Of a stretch of DNA of 64,000 nucleotides, positions 11,472 to 22,818 are shown piece after piece. The translations under genes and the position numbers were made by a program. The stretch lies in contig NC_071668.1 of the NCBI RefSeq assembly GCF_028554725.1, positions 56,649,732-56,713,731 of the forward strand, written 5' to 3'. The stretch's first letter is position 1. The number at the start of each line of letters is the position of its first letter. The notes below the pieces were generated by a model. The model saw nothing but the letters and a program-made list of their open reading frames with translations. It did no database searches and was not told the origin of the DNA. Origin of the DNA: Zeugodacus cucurbitae (Eukaryota > Arthropoda > Insecta > Diptera > Tephritidae).

Positions 11472-12136
11472 GTATACCAAGAAATCTGCATTTCAGACTT
11501 TACGAAACAAAGTTTTACTTGGATCTCTTTCAACTCAATGAGACAGATTATATACTATTTTCCTTAGCTATATTTGCCTGATAGGTAGTATCACTATACT
11601 AAATAAAATCAGTTCGAAAGACTAAAATTCAATTAATGTATAACGTATGATCTGACTAAGACTACGAAAAAGTGAGAACCTCTGTTTTTTAGTATATGAA
11701 CTCTCTCAATTGGTTCCCGATAATATCGTATCAAATCAAATTAAAGGCGGTTAGAACAATTTATAATATTGAGATTTTAGTTATGTTCCAGAAAATGTCT
11801 TCAATGTATTGTTTTAGAAAACTCGAGGATATTGATGGATAAGGGAGAAGAGAAAATAGATACTTAACTTTTGCTGGGTTTCTGACAATTCCAGAAAAGG
11901 TTACCATATTGAAATATATTTTTTTTCTGAGTGTATACTTTGACTGATGAGAAAAGGTAGGCCCATTTCAATAATACAGATGGAGAGTATGTACTTCGAG
12001 TTGCAGTCCCAAAGTGATATCAGTTACAATCCAAAATTTTGTTTCAAATTAAGTGTTTGGGGATAAGTTCTTCATATATTTAATGGTGTCAGTTGTATGG
12101 TTCCGAGTAGTTCTGGAAGCTCACAAAATAATGAGT

Positions 12137-12369
12137 CTATATATATATATTTGGCGAAGGAACCGCTTTAAGTGATTATAGCCGAATCCACCAGAGCGCG
12201 CCACTCATTCCTCCTTTTTGCTTTTTGGTGCCAACTGGAAACACCAAGTGAAGCCAGGTCACTTTGCACTTGGTCTTTCCACCGGAGTGGAGGTCGTCCT
12301 CTTCCGCGGCTTCCTCCAGCGGGTACTGCATCGAATACTTTCAGAGCTGGAGTGTTTTCTTCCATCCGT
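12137..12369 (-). mobile_element. 3' end of a non-LTR retrotransposon (RLRWLGHV family), copy A
   Basis: On the minus strand it encodes RMEENTPALKVFDAVPAGGS, RGRGRPPLRWKDQVQSDLAS and EWRALVDSAII with a stop. This is the extreme C terminus of ORF2 of an endonuclease/RT-type non-LTR element of the kind usually annotated from insects as endonuclease-reverse transcriptase. A short 3' UTR ends in a (TA)n tail at about 12137-12151. ACAAAATAATGAGT (12123-12136) and ACAAAAATGAGT (12370-12381) flank it as a degenerate target duplication. Nearly all of the element is missing at its 5' end. The protein is almost identical to copy C at 52334. Confidence 0.85.
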
Positions 12370-12381
12370 ACAAAAATGAGT

Positions 12382-15300
12382 AATTCATTAAAATAATGAC
12401 CACGATTGAAGTGAAACCCATCCATGCCTTATCCCGATCCAAATTCTTAAACATATCAATGAGTATTCTTAAGAACTTATAAAACCCAGATCTTAAAGAA
12501 AACTATGACTATCCTTAAGAATTTATATTCTTTCATACTAAAAATTGATTTCCCACACACTTGTTCAGTAAAGTAACCCAATAAAAACCCTTTTTTTAAT
12601 TTACAACAACATTTATTTTGTCTCACTGAAGACTGAAAACTAAAAATAAATATTTATTTAAAGGAAGTGAGGTTATGAACCGCACATCAAAAAGACAACT
12701 TTACTAAATTGCAAGTGTTGAACAGTCTGCAGGCAAAATCGATTGCAAAGTTTGTAACTGCGATGTGTGAATCCAATAATTTAGACAATAAAATGCAACA
12801 AAATGTGCAAGAGACGAAAGGGATCTTTCTAAGCTGCGTAAAAGCAGGAAAACTTGTCACTTTTGTATATTTGCAACATGTTACTTGGCATCTTTGTATA
12901 CATTTAGTTACAGACAGTCTTTCGCTAAGTAAACACTCTACGATGTTGAGTTTTATTACAACTACTTTGCTTATGCAGCTGGCAACAGCCAACACTTGTG
13001 AGTGATCGTGAAGACACATTAAGAAATAGTGTTGTAGAGAAATAAATACATTCATTGCTTTAGATGTTTTTTTTTTTCAAAAAGACCAGAAATGGTATAA
13101 TTTAGATAATAGTTCTCCAAACTAATCTGCTAAGCACCTAATAGATTCGAGAAGTTAGTAGAACCAGTGATCTCTAAATAGAGGCGGTTGTTCTCTTGCA
13201 TAAATTTGTTGTAGGAACTTGTAAGATGAACATTAAAGTAACATCTGGAGGAACTCAATAGCAAGGAATAAAGTCGACTGTATGTGGTCACGGTAAGTAG
13301 TTCCGAAGTAAAAACTATAGCTTTGGGCCCACTTATTCAGAATGAAAGTACTTCCCTACAGTGCACTTATAGTCAAGCGGAATTGGATTGCTGTACTCTG
13401 TCTCTGCGAAAACGCAATGCCGCAGAGTGTAGTGATGGTGTAAAGTTCAAAGAAACTTGATGACATTGCTGTAGGCGTGTTGCAGCAACAAAGGATAACA
13501 CACAGCAAAGCGGAAATATTAAAAGGAAAAATAGCATGCAAGAAATATCCTAATGGCGTAAAAGGAAATGATGAAAAAAAAAAACAGCTGCAGTTGCTGT
13601 AGCATATGTACATACATATGTGAGAATCGGCAAATCGGCAAAGAAACCACAAAATTACATTGATTGTATGCAAACTTCTATAAACGACAACAACATAAAA
13701 GTGTAGCAGCTGCAGCTGAAGGCTGTTGGCTGTTGGGGAATCGAAAGGCGGTGGAATGCATGCATGAGCGGCAACGGCGGGCAATAACAATACCACAATG
13801 TCGCACAAAGTAATGTCTGCTGAGCACTTTGTTAAACATAAAACCAAAGAGAGCTGCCTGCACTCAGAGAAGCGTGTGTTTCTGTGTTTACAAACCGCAA
13901 TAATCTGCTTGTAAAATTTCCAATAAAGTGCAATTACATAAACTGCAGACGAAGACTTCAGGCGGGTGTTTGATATGATCGTCTTTGACATTTTGTCTTT
14001 TACACATAGTCTTTCTTAGATGACTGAAATATGAAATCTGCAACAAGTAAGAGTTCTTCTAGTCGAAAATAATCATCGATACCAGTTTTATAAATTTTCC
14101 AATTTTTCCCAATCAGTCCTTAACTGTGAATATGCTTTAATCTACTCTCTCTCAAAAATTCTTTTAAAGGATTAGTATCCTTCAAAGATAATCTTTCAAA
14201 CATCTGTATTTTAGTGTTACTCTTCAACTAAATAGCCCTAAAGATGGTGTGAGTCAACCTTGTGGGGACATGAGTTTGAGTTCTTATTGACTTATAGGAT
14301 CCTCCATTCATTGGGTAATATTCGAATTGAGAATCGAACAGCCAGACATAGTTCGGTATTGATTCAACGAGAAAGATTAGTTAATAACAGAGAAATTTTT
14401 ATGATTCTCCTATATTCGCATCTAGGTTTTAGTCAGAACCTAAGAGTATACAGTATCATAACCTCTTTCCAGAACAGTGTAATAATCTTATCTTTCTAAA
14501 AAAATAATCTTATCTTTTTACATATTTTATTGAGAAGAGATCCCGGTAGATCACTATAGTGCTGTAAGACTCCGAAGCAAATACTCAAATATTAAGTTAA
14601 CATGAGCTTTGGTCTACTGATCATTGTGGTATATCTATTCTACGATATGTTTGAACCCAGGCATAATATTCTATTTCACTAACCCCAGTCTAGTTCGGAA
14701 ATTATTATGTCGGGAATTATTGAATCCGCCCATAGCCGTGTGAAAAAGGTGTCCAGCAAATTGATTAGACTCTTACATAAGTCGTTGGACCTGACTTGGA
14801 GAATATGAGATAGTCGTCGCAAGTAGAGGCTATACTCGTAAATCGGTACTAAAGTACTCCAAAATCAAGAGAGAGATCATTTAATTGATCATATGGGTAT
14901 AATATATAGAAATATTGGGTTTATTGAACAGATAAATTATAACCCATCCTAATATACATACAAATCACTAAAAAAACAATCTTACAATCCTTCTAAGGGA
15001 GCTCGATTACTCCGCATTTGCAACACCCAAACACACACACGCAATCAAGGGGCGAAGATCATTTTACAAAAACAACTGAGGCAACAACTCTAATGTAATT
15101 GAAATTTGAAATTGTTCGACTGCAGCAAATGCTGGCATGTTCAGTTCGTCGTGCAACAACAATAACACACAACACAGAAGAAAACAAGACAATAATTGTT
15201 GTTGTCACTTGCAATATTTATTGTTGTGCGGTTACAGGGAAGTTTCCTTGTCTTTTGTTATATCGAGCAATTTCTTTTAGCTGTGCGTTTGGTAAGCCTC

Positions 15301-15858
15301 AACCTTCCAAAATGGATTACTCAAGTGTTTGTTGCATTACGCTTTTGTTGTAATGCATGTCGAGGCATATGAAATATCGTTAGCCTTGAAGACTTTGTCG
15401 CTTATTGTGCATATTTTTCGCAAACTTTTAAATATTTCTTTGTACTGTGGCAATTGTGTGAGAAGCTTAAGTGATTTCAATGCTACGGAAATTTTCTTGC
15501 GGAAACTTAGGAGAGGTTGTGGGTAAGGCTTCATTGAAGGCTTAGTTGGGAAATTTCACTTTTTGTGGTTAGTTCTGGTGTTGAACTTTGCACTCATTAC
15601 TTTGAGTAGTCGCTAACGTTTTTGTAGAAATGTTTGTTGGAAAGCTTAAAGGAAAGTATTTTCGTTTTACTTGGAATGTACTTTAAGCGAGTTTAGAGTT
15701 AAGTATGCTCTTGGAAGATATGCAGGCTAGATTTTCAACTTGAATTATCTACATCGAAAGAATTTTGTGATATTATTACCAGAGTCAATAAAGCAGAAAT
15801 TGCCCATATCGGGCAAAGAGAAATAATGGTAGTAATTAGCAAAAGCATTGACAAAAAA
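12382..15858. other. intronic sequence, no gene seen
   Basis: Fly-like unique AT-rich DNA with poly-T and CAGCTGCAGC-type low-complexity patches (about 13585-13725). A 211-codon minus-strand frame at 13356-13991 is rich in Leu, Cys, Ser and Phe. It has no recognisable domain, so I treat it as chance. Confidence 0.45.
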
Positions 15859-16243
15859 GGGTTACCATCTCTTATAAAATTTGAAGAAAACATAATTGCT
15901 ACGTTAAAAACGCTCAGTGTTAAGTTAAAGGGATTTATTAACTAAAGAATTTTTATTTTTTACTTACAATTTTCAAAAATATGGCAACCCTCTAAGTTTT
16001 TTAAACAGTATTACAATACAAAATTGGTTAAAATACTGAAGAGGTTTAATAAATTTATTATTACTAATATTAAATTACTATTTTCATAGCAGGGTTGCCA
16101 CCTGTTTCAATATTTCAATTTTCTAAAATTGTTGAGATTGGGAAAATTTCTAAAAAATAAATAGGAATTTATTGGCAAAATTTTAAAAATTTTTAACTTA
16201 TAATTTTAGGGTAAAGTTGCCAATTTTGAGTGGGATTGCCACC
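15859..16243. repeat. GGTTGCCACC motif cluster, spacing about 120 bp
   Basis: GGGTTACCATCT at 15859, ATGGCAACCC (reverse) at 15981, AGGGTTGCCACCTG at 16091, AAGTTGCC at about 16213 and GGGATTGCCACC at 16232 recur in very AT-rich sequence. The first four are about 110-125 bp apart. It resembles the cluster at 58131-58510. Confidence 0.5.
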
Positions 16244-16311
16244 TTTTTTCAATTATTATTTTTTTATTTAAATTAATAAACTAAATTAAATATTAGTATA
16301 TTCTATCTAGA

Positions 16312-16584
16312 CAAAAAGACAGCGGCTACGCTGGCTAGGTCATGTTGTCCGAATGGACGAAAACACTCCAGCCCTGAAAGTGTTCGATGCAGTACCCGCC
16401 GGAGGAAGCCGAGGAAGGGGAAGGCCTCCACTCCGTTGGAGGGACCAGGTGGAGAGCGACCTGGTTACACTTGGGATCTCCAACTGGCGCCGAACTGCGA
16501 AGGAGAGAGAGAGAGGTGGCGCACTATTGTCAATTCGGCTATAACCGGCTAACGGTTGCAACGCCAATCACATACATACATACA
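16312..16584 (+). mobile_element. 3' end of the RLRWLGHV non-LTR family, copy B
   Basis: It starts CAAAAAGACAGCGGCTACG and encodes RLRWLGHVVRMDENTPALKV, FDAVPAGGSRGRGRPPLRW and RDQVESDLVTLGISNWRR before drifting out of frame near 16505. The 3' tail is a CATACATACATA microsatellite, unlike the (TA)n tails of copies A and C. TATTCTATCTAGA (16299-16311) and TATTATATCTAGA (16585-16597) match at 12 of 13 positions and give exact insertion ends. 5' truncation left about 270 bp. Confidence 0.9.
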
Positions 16585-16597
16585 TATTATATCTAGA

Positions 16598-17830
16598 GGA
16601 TATTTAGCCGAAAAAATACAATATTGCCTTTTGAGAGCTTCTTCACTGCATGCCTTATTTTTGAACGCCATAAGTTTTTACTTCTGACACGCACGAGTGT
16701 GGCTGTTATCGACACCAGTAATAACATGGGTTGCATTATCATTCTCTGTCTAATAATTGGTATGCATTTGTATAGCAAAACCAACGCATATATAGGTAAA
16801 CTTATATGCGCGTATTTATCAGCTTACAACGAAAAATGTAACAGCGAAAGCATAAAGCGAATAACAACGTTTGATAATTAACACTTCGCACAAAAATGCG
16901 TCAGTGACAGCACTGCACTTTACTCTAATGGATGGCTAAAGATTTGGGTTAATTGGAGCAATGACATTTTTCGGCGGCTTAACGGTTGTTAAAGCGCTGC
17001 GTAAAAATGGCAGTTGACAGCTGCGCAAACTATGAAAGTGACAAGTTAGCAAGTGTTGTGGTACAAATGGTTGGGAGTCCATACTACAGAAGTATACATA
17101 TGTGTGTAAACAAGTGTATGAAAGCGTGCTAATAAGCACTTTTTTGAAACTCTTTAAGGCTCGCAGAATTTGTCAACAGAATTTTTAGCCCTTTTAAATT
17201 GTTATCTCTTCATAAGTTAAAGGGAAATAAAATTATTGCGTCAGAATACGCTAAAGCTTTGATTTTGGAGCCTTACATCGCCATATCATACAAAAATACA
17301 AAGATCTTTAAAAAATTAAAATGGGATGGCGCGAGAAGACAGTACTGACTAAAAAATTTGCTAAACTCCAACTTTCCTTGAGAGAAAACAGATTGCTCCT
17401 ATACACAGTGTACCGAAAATTAAGGATATTTTTACCTAGACAGCAAAGAGCGACAAATGAAAAGCATTTCATAATTATTATTACTATTATTTAAGAGCTT
17501 TTGGGTGTACTGTCACTTACATATTTTATATAAATATATAAATATTATATTTCAGTTACTCATACGCACTGTCATACCAATCTCAATAAATTTAAATACA
17601 GTTTTAGTGTTTATTATAAAATGTATATGTAAAATATTTGTAAGCTTACAAAATAAGCATCTCTTTCAGATTTGCAAATTAAGCTAAAATAGCTCAAAAT
17701 TCTTAGTTCAAAAAATTAGAATTTCACATCTGGTTTAAAAAAAAATAACCTGATAGAAGGTAAATCTAAAATTATGTATAGATACAAATAAATGTTCCGA
17801 ATTTGGTCGAAAAGATTGTATTATATAAAA
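16598..17830. other. intronic sequence, no gene seen
   Basis: AT-rich DNA without a recognisable element. A CAGTGTACC motif at about 17406 could be a terminal remnant of the Tc1-like element next door, but no matching inverted partner was found. Confidence 0.4.
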
Positions 17831-18380
17831 CTTTAAAAGTTTACTAGGCATTCATAACGGGGTTTATGTATTTCTTTCGCGATTATTACTTTTCTGAATA
17901 TCATGTCATACCTTATGTGTGGAATTGAGGTCGAACCATTGCATAGGTCAAGTCATGACCTTGATCCTTTTGATACGAAACCACTCTTTGGCTAGCCGAC
18001 TTGTATGTTTCGGGTCATTATCCTGCTGGAAGATCCATTTCAGAGGCATTGCGTTTTCAGTATAAGGTAACATTGTACTATTCCAAATATCAACGTAGGC
18101 ATATTGATCGATACGATATATGGACCCAGCACCGTAAAAAAAATTACAAGCCCAAACTAATATTTTTGACCCTCCATGTTTTACCGTTATCGTACTGAGT
18201 CTAGGGTGGTATTTAGTCTTCTGTGGACGATGCACATACTGTCGTGAACCTGTGCCTCCAAAAAGAACGACTTTACTTTCATCTGTCCATAATATATTTC
18301 GTCTCTTTTCCAATTTTAAAGATAAGACTCTAACTCTTGCACTATTACTATTTTGAACACAACTGTATGTATATGGAACA
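17830..18380 (-). mobile_element. Tc1/mariner-type transposon fossil
   Basis: The minus strand holds the middle of a DDE transposase (see the pseudogene entry), flanked by weakly matching sequence on both sides. No terminal inverted repeats could be assigned with confidence. Just beyond its 5' side lie two copies of a GTAACTCATACGCCC motif (18396 and 18589) that may be remnants of its end, but this is speculation. Confidence 0.75.
17948..18313 (-). pseudogene. Tc1-like DDE transposase, central fragment
   Basis: The minus-strand translation has NILWTDESKVVLFGG with the first catalytic Asp, then VKHGGSKILVWACNFFYGAG, and MLPYTENAMPLKWIFQQDND followed by PKHTSRLAKEWF with the second catalytic Asp. 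These are classic Tc1-family motifs. The frame stops just after KVMT. The following bases still read as PMQWFDLNS, a decayed version of the SPDLNPIE block, so the catalytic Glu is lost. The N-terminal DNA-binding half (about 120 residues in intact members) is absent, although residues upstream of the apparent start still look family-like to about 18370. Not functional. Confidence 0.92.
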
Positions 18381-18395
18381 AAAATGTTGAATAGA

Positions 18396-18650
18396 AGTGT
18401 AACTCATACGCCCCGTCCAACTACATGAACAATTATGTTACTCACACGCCACAGCAAACCATCATGAATCCACGAGGTTTTTATTCAAATCCATATTGAA
18501 TATTTCACTGTATTTAGTCCACAACTAATATATATGTATATACTATATGATTAAACCTAAAAAACTTCTAATGAAAGTAACTCATACGCCCCGGTTAACT
18601 ATTTTTAAACTCATGTTACTTATAGGCCACAACATACCACCATAAGCCCA
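18396..18650. repeat. two degenerate direct repeats starting GTAACTCATACGCCCCG
   Basis: The segment at about 18396 (GTAACTCATACGCCCCGTCC) recurs at about 18591 (GTAACTCATACGCCCCGGTT). Each is followed about 30 bp on by a related ATGTTACT...GCCACA segment and ACCAYNA. The period is about 193 bp. The core CTCATACGCCC also appears near 36152, 60765 and 60813 on one strand or the other. Confidence 0.6.
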
Positions 18651-21294
18651 TACTGAGCTATCATACAGCATTAAAAGATATTTTATATATGCTAGACATA
18701 AACGTAAAATACCCATGCGCATAGTAGACCATTACATAAAACTAAATTTTATGTATTTTATATTACAAATAATGTGCGTTTAAAATTTTAGTAGGCGATT
18801 TTCATTGATTATTATACCATCAAAATCAAATAATCCATAATACGCTTAGGAGTGGGGAAAATTGACTGCATATTATTGAATATTCATTACTATGAGTACT
18901 GTGGCTGTTCGTGGGTACATATTTTTGAGCAAAAATACACAAGTGTAGTGAGTATTTGTGTGAAAATGGATACTACGAAGAGACTAAACTAAATATGTGG
19001 TTACTGAATACCTAAATGCAGTGAGAAAGAAATGTAAAATAAATGAAAAAATATATATGTTCTATATATATATCTACCAGCACAAATGGTAGGCAAACGT
19101 CTATATTGCTGACTTTCATTAAAAATTTACTTGCACGCCACCTATTGAATGTTAAACAGAATTCTGTAGTTATATACATTTCTTCGTTTCGTTTTCGAAC
19201 TCTTTTCTTTTTCACACATTCCTTCTTTAGCACTTCAGCTCACTCGCTGGGTAATTGCAATCACCCACTTTTTATGATGACCATCAATGTTGATGATTGT
19301 CCGTACACGGTTGACCGTTGAGTGGCTATGACGATGATTGCCGCTATCAGCCAGCAAGTACACGTCTTTCGATGGACCTTTCGTGTCGATGATGGTCTCT
19401 AATTAAATTTGCATGAATGCAAATGAAGTGTGAGGAGGGCAATGAGTAGGTGCATGTGGTGGTGTCTTTAAAAAGGGTACGCAGTGAAAACGAAAGCCAA
19501 TAACACGCACATATACTTATGAATATATATAAATATATATTTTAGTTGAAGCCTACCCCTCACCTCGAATGAATTTATGAAAAGAAAACTCAATCTCACA
19601 TACTCGTACACTCATGGTAACATAGTTGAACCCTTCCAATTAGCATTCTTTTTTTCGATATTCGAAATGTGTAGAGTCGTTTCTGCAGACCCATTACCAG
19701 CCACATTCTGCTTTTAAGCCACTCATGTCACACACAAACACATGAGTCGGCAATGACGGACACAAATTACCATAAGTGATTTTTTGACTGCGGCCTTATA
19801 TGTTGGAAAACGGGTGTAGGGGGTGGAAATGCATTTAATCGAAGTGGTCGCGGCATGAAGATCGCGCCTGTAGTGTTGTGAAGGAGCCTGGCGTTCAAGT
19901 AGGGTGCGCCTGTTCAATATTAAGTAAATTGCAGTGAGAAGATTAAACGAAAAGGAAATGACGTGAAATGGAATAAAATGAAATGTTGGAAAATGGCAAA
20001 ATGGCGGCATCATTAAGTGAGAATTAATATGCGAGCTCGGAAGCCATTGGTAATTGGTTATTGGGCATGCAGTTTTGCTGTGCAGGAGAGAGATAGTATA
20101 TTTAATGTTCTCTTTGGATAACCTAGACCCGAGTGCCATGGGAACGATCTTGCTTTTTCTGCGATTCAGTAAATTTACCACCGTACCAACAAGCTGGACA
20201 ATACGGTCAGTGGAAATGTTGAGAGATTAATTTTCAACTAAAATAAAAATTCAACCCATAAACTAAATGTATAGTAATTCCTCTTACCTTCCAAAAACTT
20301 CTTAAACTACTTATAAAAATGAAATACCCAAAAACCACGTCAACCACTTCGCACTCTTTGCAAAAAATAGTATTTAAACCAAACTTTTGGCATTTCTGCA
20401 TTCTGCATTTTTCTCACTCAAAACACTCTCTTTTAACCTTCTGCTCTACACTCAGTTTCGTACTTGGCAGTGGTTTTTCGCGCGACCAACTCAAAGCGAC
20501 TGCAACTTTTCGCTTGTTCAGCTGATGCCACGCAAATGTCATGAACAATTTCATATTTATAAATATTATTTCGAAATTATTGCAATTCTGCCAACATTTA
20601 GAAGAATTTTTCGCATCCTGTTTTAATCCTTTTTTTGGCATCTCACTTTTATGGTTTTGCTTTTGCGCATTCCATTTAAGTTTTCGCTTTTAGTTTTTCT
20701 TTGAAATTGGTGGAAAAAAAATTTTCATTGCCATAATATGCTTGTCGCTTTTGTTTTGCAATGCGATTTTGAGGTTATGGTTTTACTGGTTGCCACAGCT
20801 TTTTTCTTTCTCATTATTTTTAATAAGAGTGAAATGATTTTGTGTTCTTTTTCATATTTTTCTATGGGTTAGTTGGTTAACTTTGAATGAAGTGGTGGAA
20901 GAAAAGTGTTTTATTTAATGTAGATATCCGAAAATGGATTTTAAAATTTATGCTTTGTGGGTTTCCTAAATAATATGTGCTCAGGAAATGTTTCCTAAGT
21001 GATTCATCAATTTCGTGACTATTTGTATTATTTTAAGTAAAAAAGTGTTAAGGTGCTGTCATATAGAACGATTAGTTGAGAAATCTGTTAAGAGCAACGA
21101 AAACTAAAGCCTGATTTAGACATTTTTTTGTCGAAAAAAGGTGATAATAGATATTAGAAAAATTCTTAATATATGTATTTCATATGAAGAAATATCACAT
21201 TCTTTGAGCGGATAATTACTACTAGAAAGTCAATTTATGTACTAGAAAATAATAAAAATTACTGTTCTAACATTCAGCCATTCTTTTAATTAAA
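18651..21294. other. intronic sequence, no gene seen
   Basis: AT-rich unique-looking DNA. The 152-codon minus-strand frame at 19723-20181 has no recognisable domain and no splice context that I can support. Confidence 0.45.
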
Positions 21295-22818
21295 TCTAAT
21301 ATATAAAATTCTCGTGTCACGGTGTACGTTATTGAACTCCTCTGAAACCGCTCGACCGATTTTCGTGAATCTTAGCGTGCATATCGGCTAGTGTGGAGAA
21401 TCGGACAACATCTATTTTTTATCCTCCCAAATGTTAAGGGTGGTCCACCATTAAATTTTTTTTAACTTTCCGCGAAGAAAATTAAAAATTTTCTAAAATC
21501 GGGAAGTTATTGGTTGTTGAAGTTCAAACCGATCTGGCTAATTTTAGTCTTGAAATATTCGTGGAAGGCCAGAAAAAGATTAGAAAGTGAGTAAATATGG
21601 AAAAATTGCGAGGAAGATATCAATAAGAGAAATTTATTCGAGTTGACAAGAAATATATAAAAAGAGAAAACAAAAAATAATATTTTGAAGGTTGTCATTG
21701 TTGCTTTGTTAAAATATTTTTGTTATTGTTCAATTGTATAAGGTTGTGTCGATAGCCCAAAACAATTTGTAAAAAATAAGGAAGGGATAAGTTCGGGTGC
21801 AACCGAAATTTTTTACTCTCGCAATTTATTGATGTAATTTTATCAAGATTACACACAATATGACCTATATATTCGGCATAAAGTCCAATAGAAAATCAAC
21901 ATATGTAGTATATGAGGGCTGATGTAATTAAAGAACCAATTTCACTCATTTTCGCCAAGGTTCCAAGGTTTCCAAGGTTAACGGGAATAGGCACCTGTAA
22001 GTAGGCAAACAAACGGCACATTCGGCCTTGAAATTACTCCTAAATTGCAAATGAACGAAACACCAGTCGGCAAAATCGCCAAAAATAGTGCTATAACAAA
22101 GATTTTCTAAATATTCAAGATGTCGCTGGAGGTACTGCACAGGACTTTAAAAGATTTTGATTGTCGATAAACGTTTTTGTTGGAGCCAGGATTCTGTTAA
22201 CAGGTGATTTACTCCAGACTATTCCAATTATTCCTGGATCAACTGTTACTGACGGGCTAATCGCATGCTTAAAGTCATTTAATTTGTGGCGACACATAAA
22301 GTATCGCCAATTAACAACCAACATATGAGTGTTTTTGCAACAATATCAAATTGCGATTGTAGAAGCAGTTGGAAATGGTAGGGTCGCAGTTGACACCTCA
22401 ATGGATTAATAGCATTTCCAACAGATTTCTGTCATTTCATTGACTTGAAAGAGAAGTTTTCCTGACATGAAACCTCAATATGATAACCATAAATGACTGA
22501 TTGAATGACCTATATTGGTGGTAAAAAAACAAAGATATCGATGATCTTAATGCGACAATTTAGACTTTCGGTCCAAGAGAGTTGACACAGCTACAAACCA
22601 GGATGACGTAGTCAATTTAAAATTGCCTGTACTATCACCACTCACTTTGAGTACAATATAGAATAGATAGAATAGAGAATTAAAAGTAGTGTGAGTTGTC
22701 ATCATGCTGCGTAACATAAATCGACCTCGAGTAATCAATATCGTCGCCGAAGCCAAGATTGGACCAACTAAATTTAATGTATACCTTAGCCACAACAACG
22801 TGTGGCCGGGTCTGCTAG
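21295..22818 (+). mobile_element. Helitron, long copy with Pif1-helicase remnants
   Basis: The 5' end is TCTAATATATAAAATTCTCG and the 3' end is GGCCGGGTCTGCTAG, inserted between A (21294) and T (22819), as Helitrons do, with no target duplication. Inside, in broken frames, are pieces of the element's SF1/Pif1-type helicase: GARILLTGDLLQTIPIIPGS, LIACLKSFNLWRHIKYRQLT, VGNGRVAVDTSMD, FPDMKPQYDNHK, DTATNQDDVV and IMLRNINRPR. The Rep/HUH region is not visible. Stops, frameshifts and internal deletions make it non-autonomous. It shares its ends and much of its body with the copy at 31206. Confidence 0.9.
22085..22800 (+). pseudogene. Helitron Pif1-like helicase, fragmented
   Basis: Starting near 22120, SLEVLHRTLKDF and, after a frameshift, GARILLTGDLLQTIPIIPGS match the helicase region containing the GDxRQTLPVIP motif of Helitron proteins (LLQ replaces the usual FRQ). 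RQLTTN, the VGNGRVAVDTS block, the NHK.L block and MLRNINRPR follow in the correct order with stops between them. The 5' Rep domain and the C-terminal AFAMTINKSQGQ motif of intact helicases are missing. The product would have unwound DNA during rolling-circle transposition; this copy cannot encode it. Confidence 0.85.

Larger units (their letters stand above)
6871..12122. other. intronic sequence with microsatellites and one unidentified GC-richer stretch
   Basis: No gene recognised. It contains an (AC)n tract at 7802-7815, a (GT)n tract at about 8059-8075, AAGCTTT-type motifs near 7371-7400, and an unexplained less AT-rich stretch at about 8640-9460. Between 11131 and 11471 there are scattered copies of the GGTTGCCACC-type motif in both orientations. 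Confidence 0.5.

Noticed and set aside
13356..13991. 211-codon minus-strand frame, the longest in the window
   Set aside because: Leu/Cys/Phe/Ser-rich with no domain, no codon bias and no splice or promoter context. Length alone is not enough in a 64-kb window.
19723..20181. 152-codon minus-strand frame
   Set aside because: No recognisable domain and no splice context.
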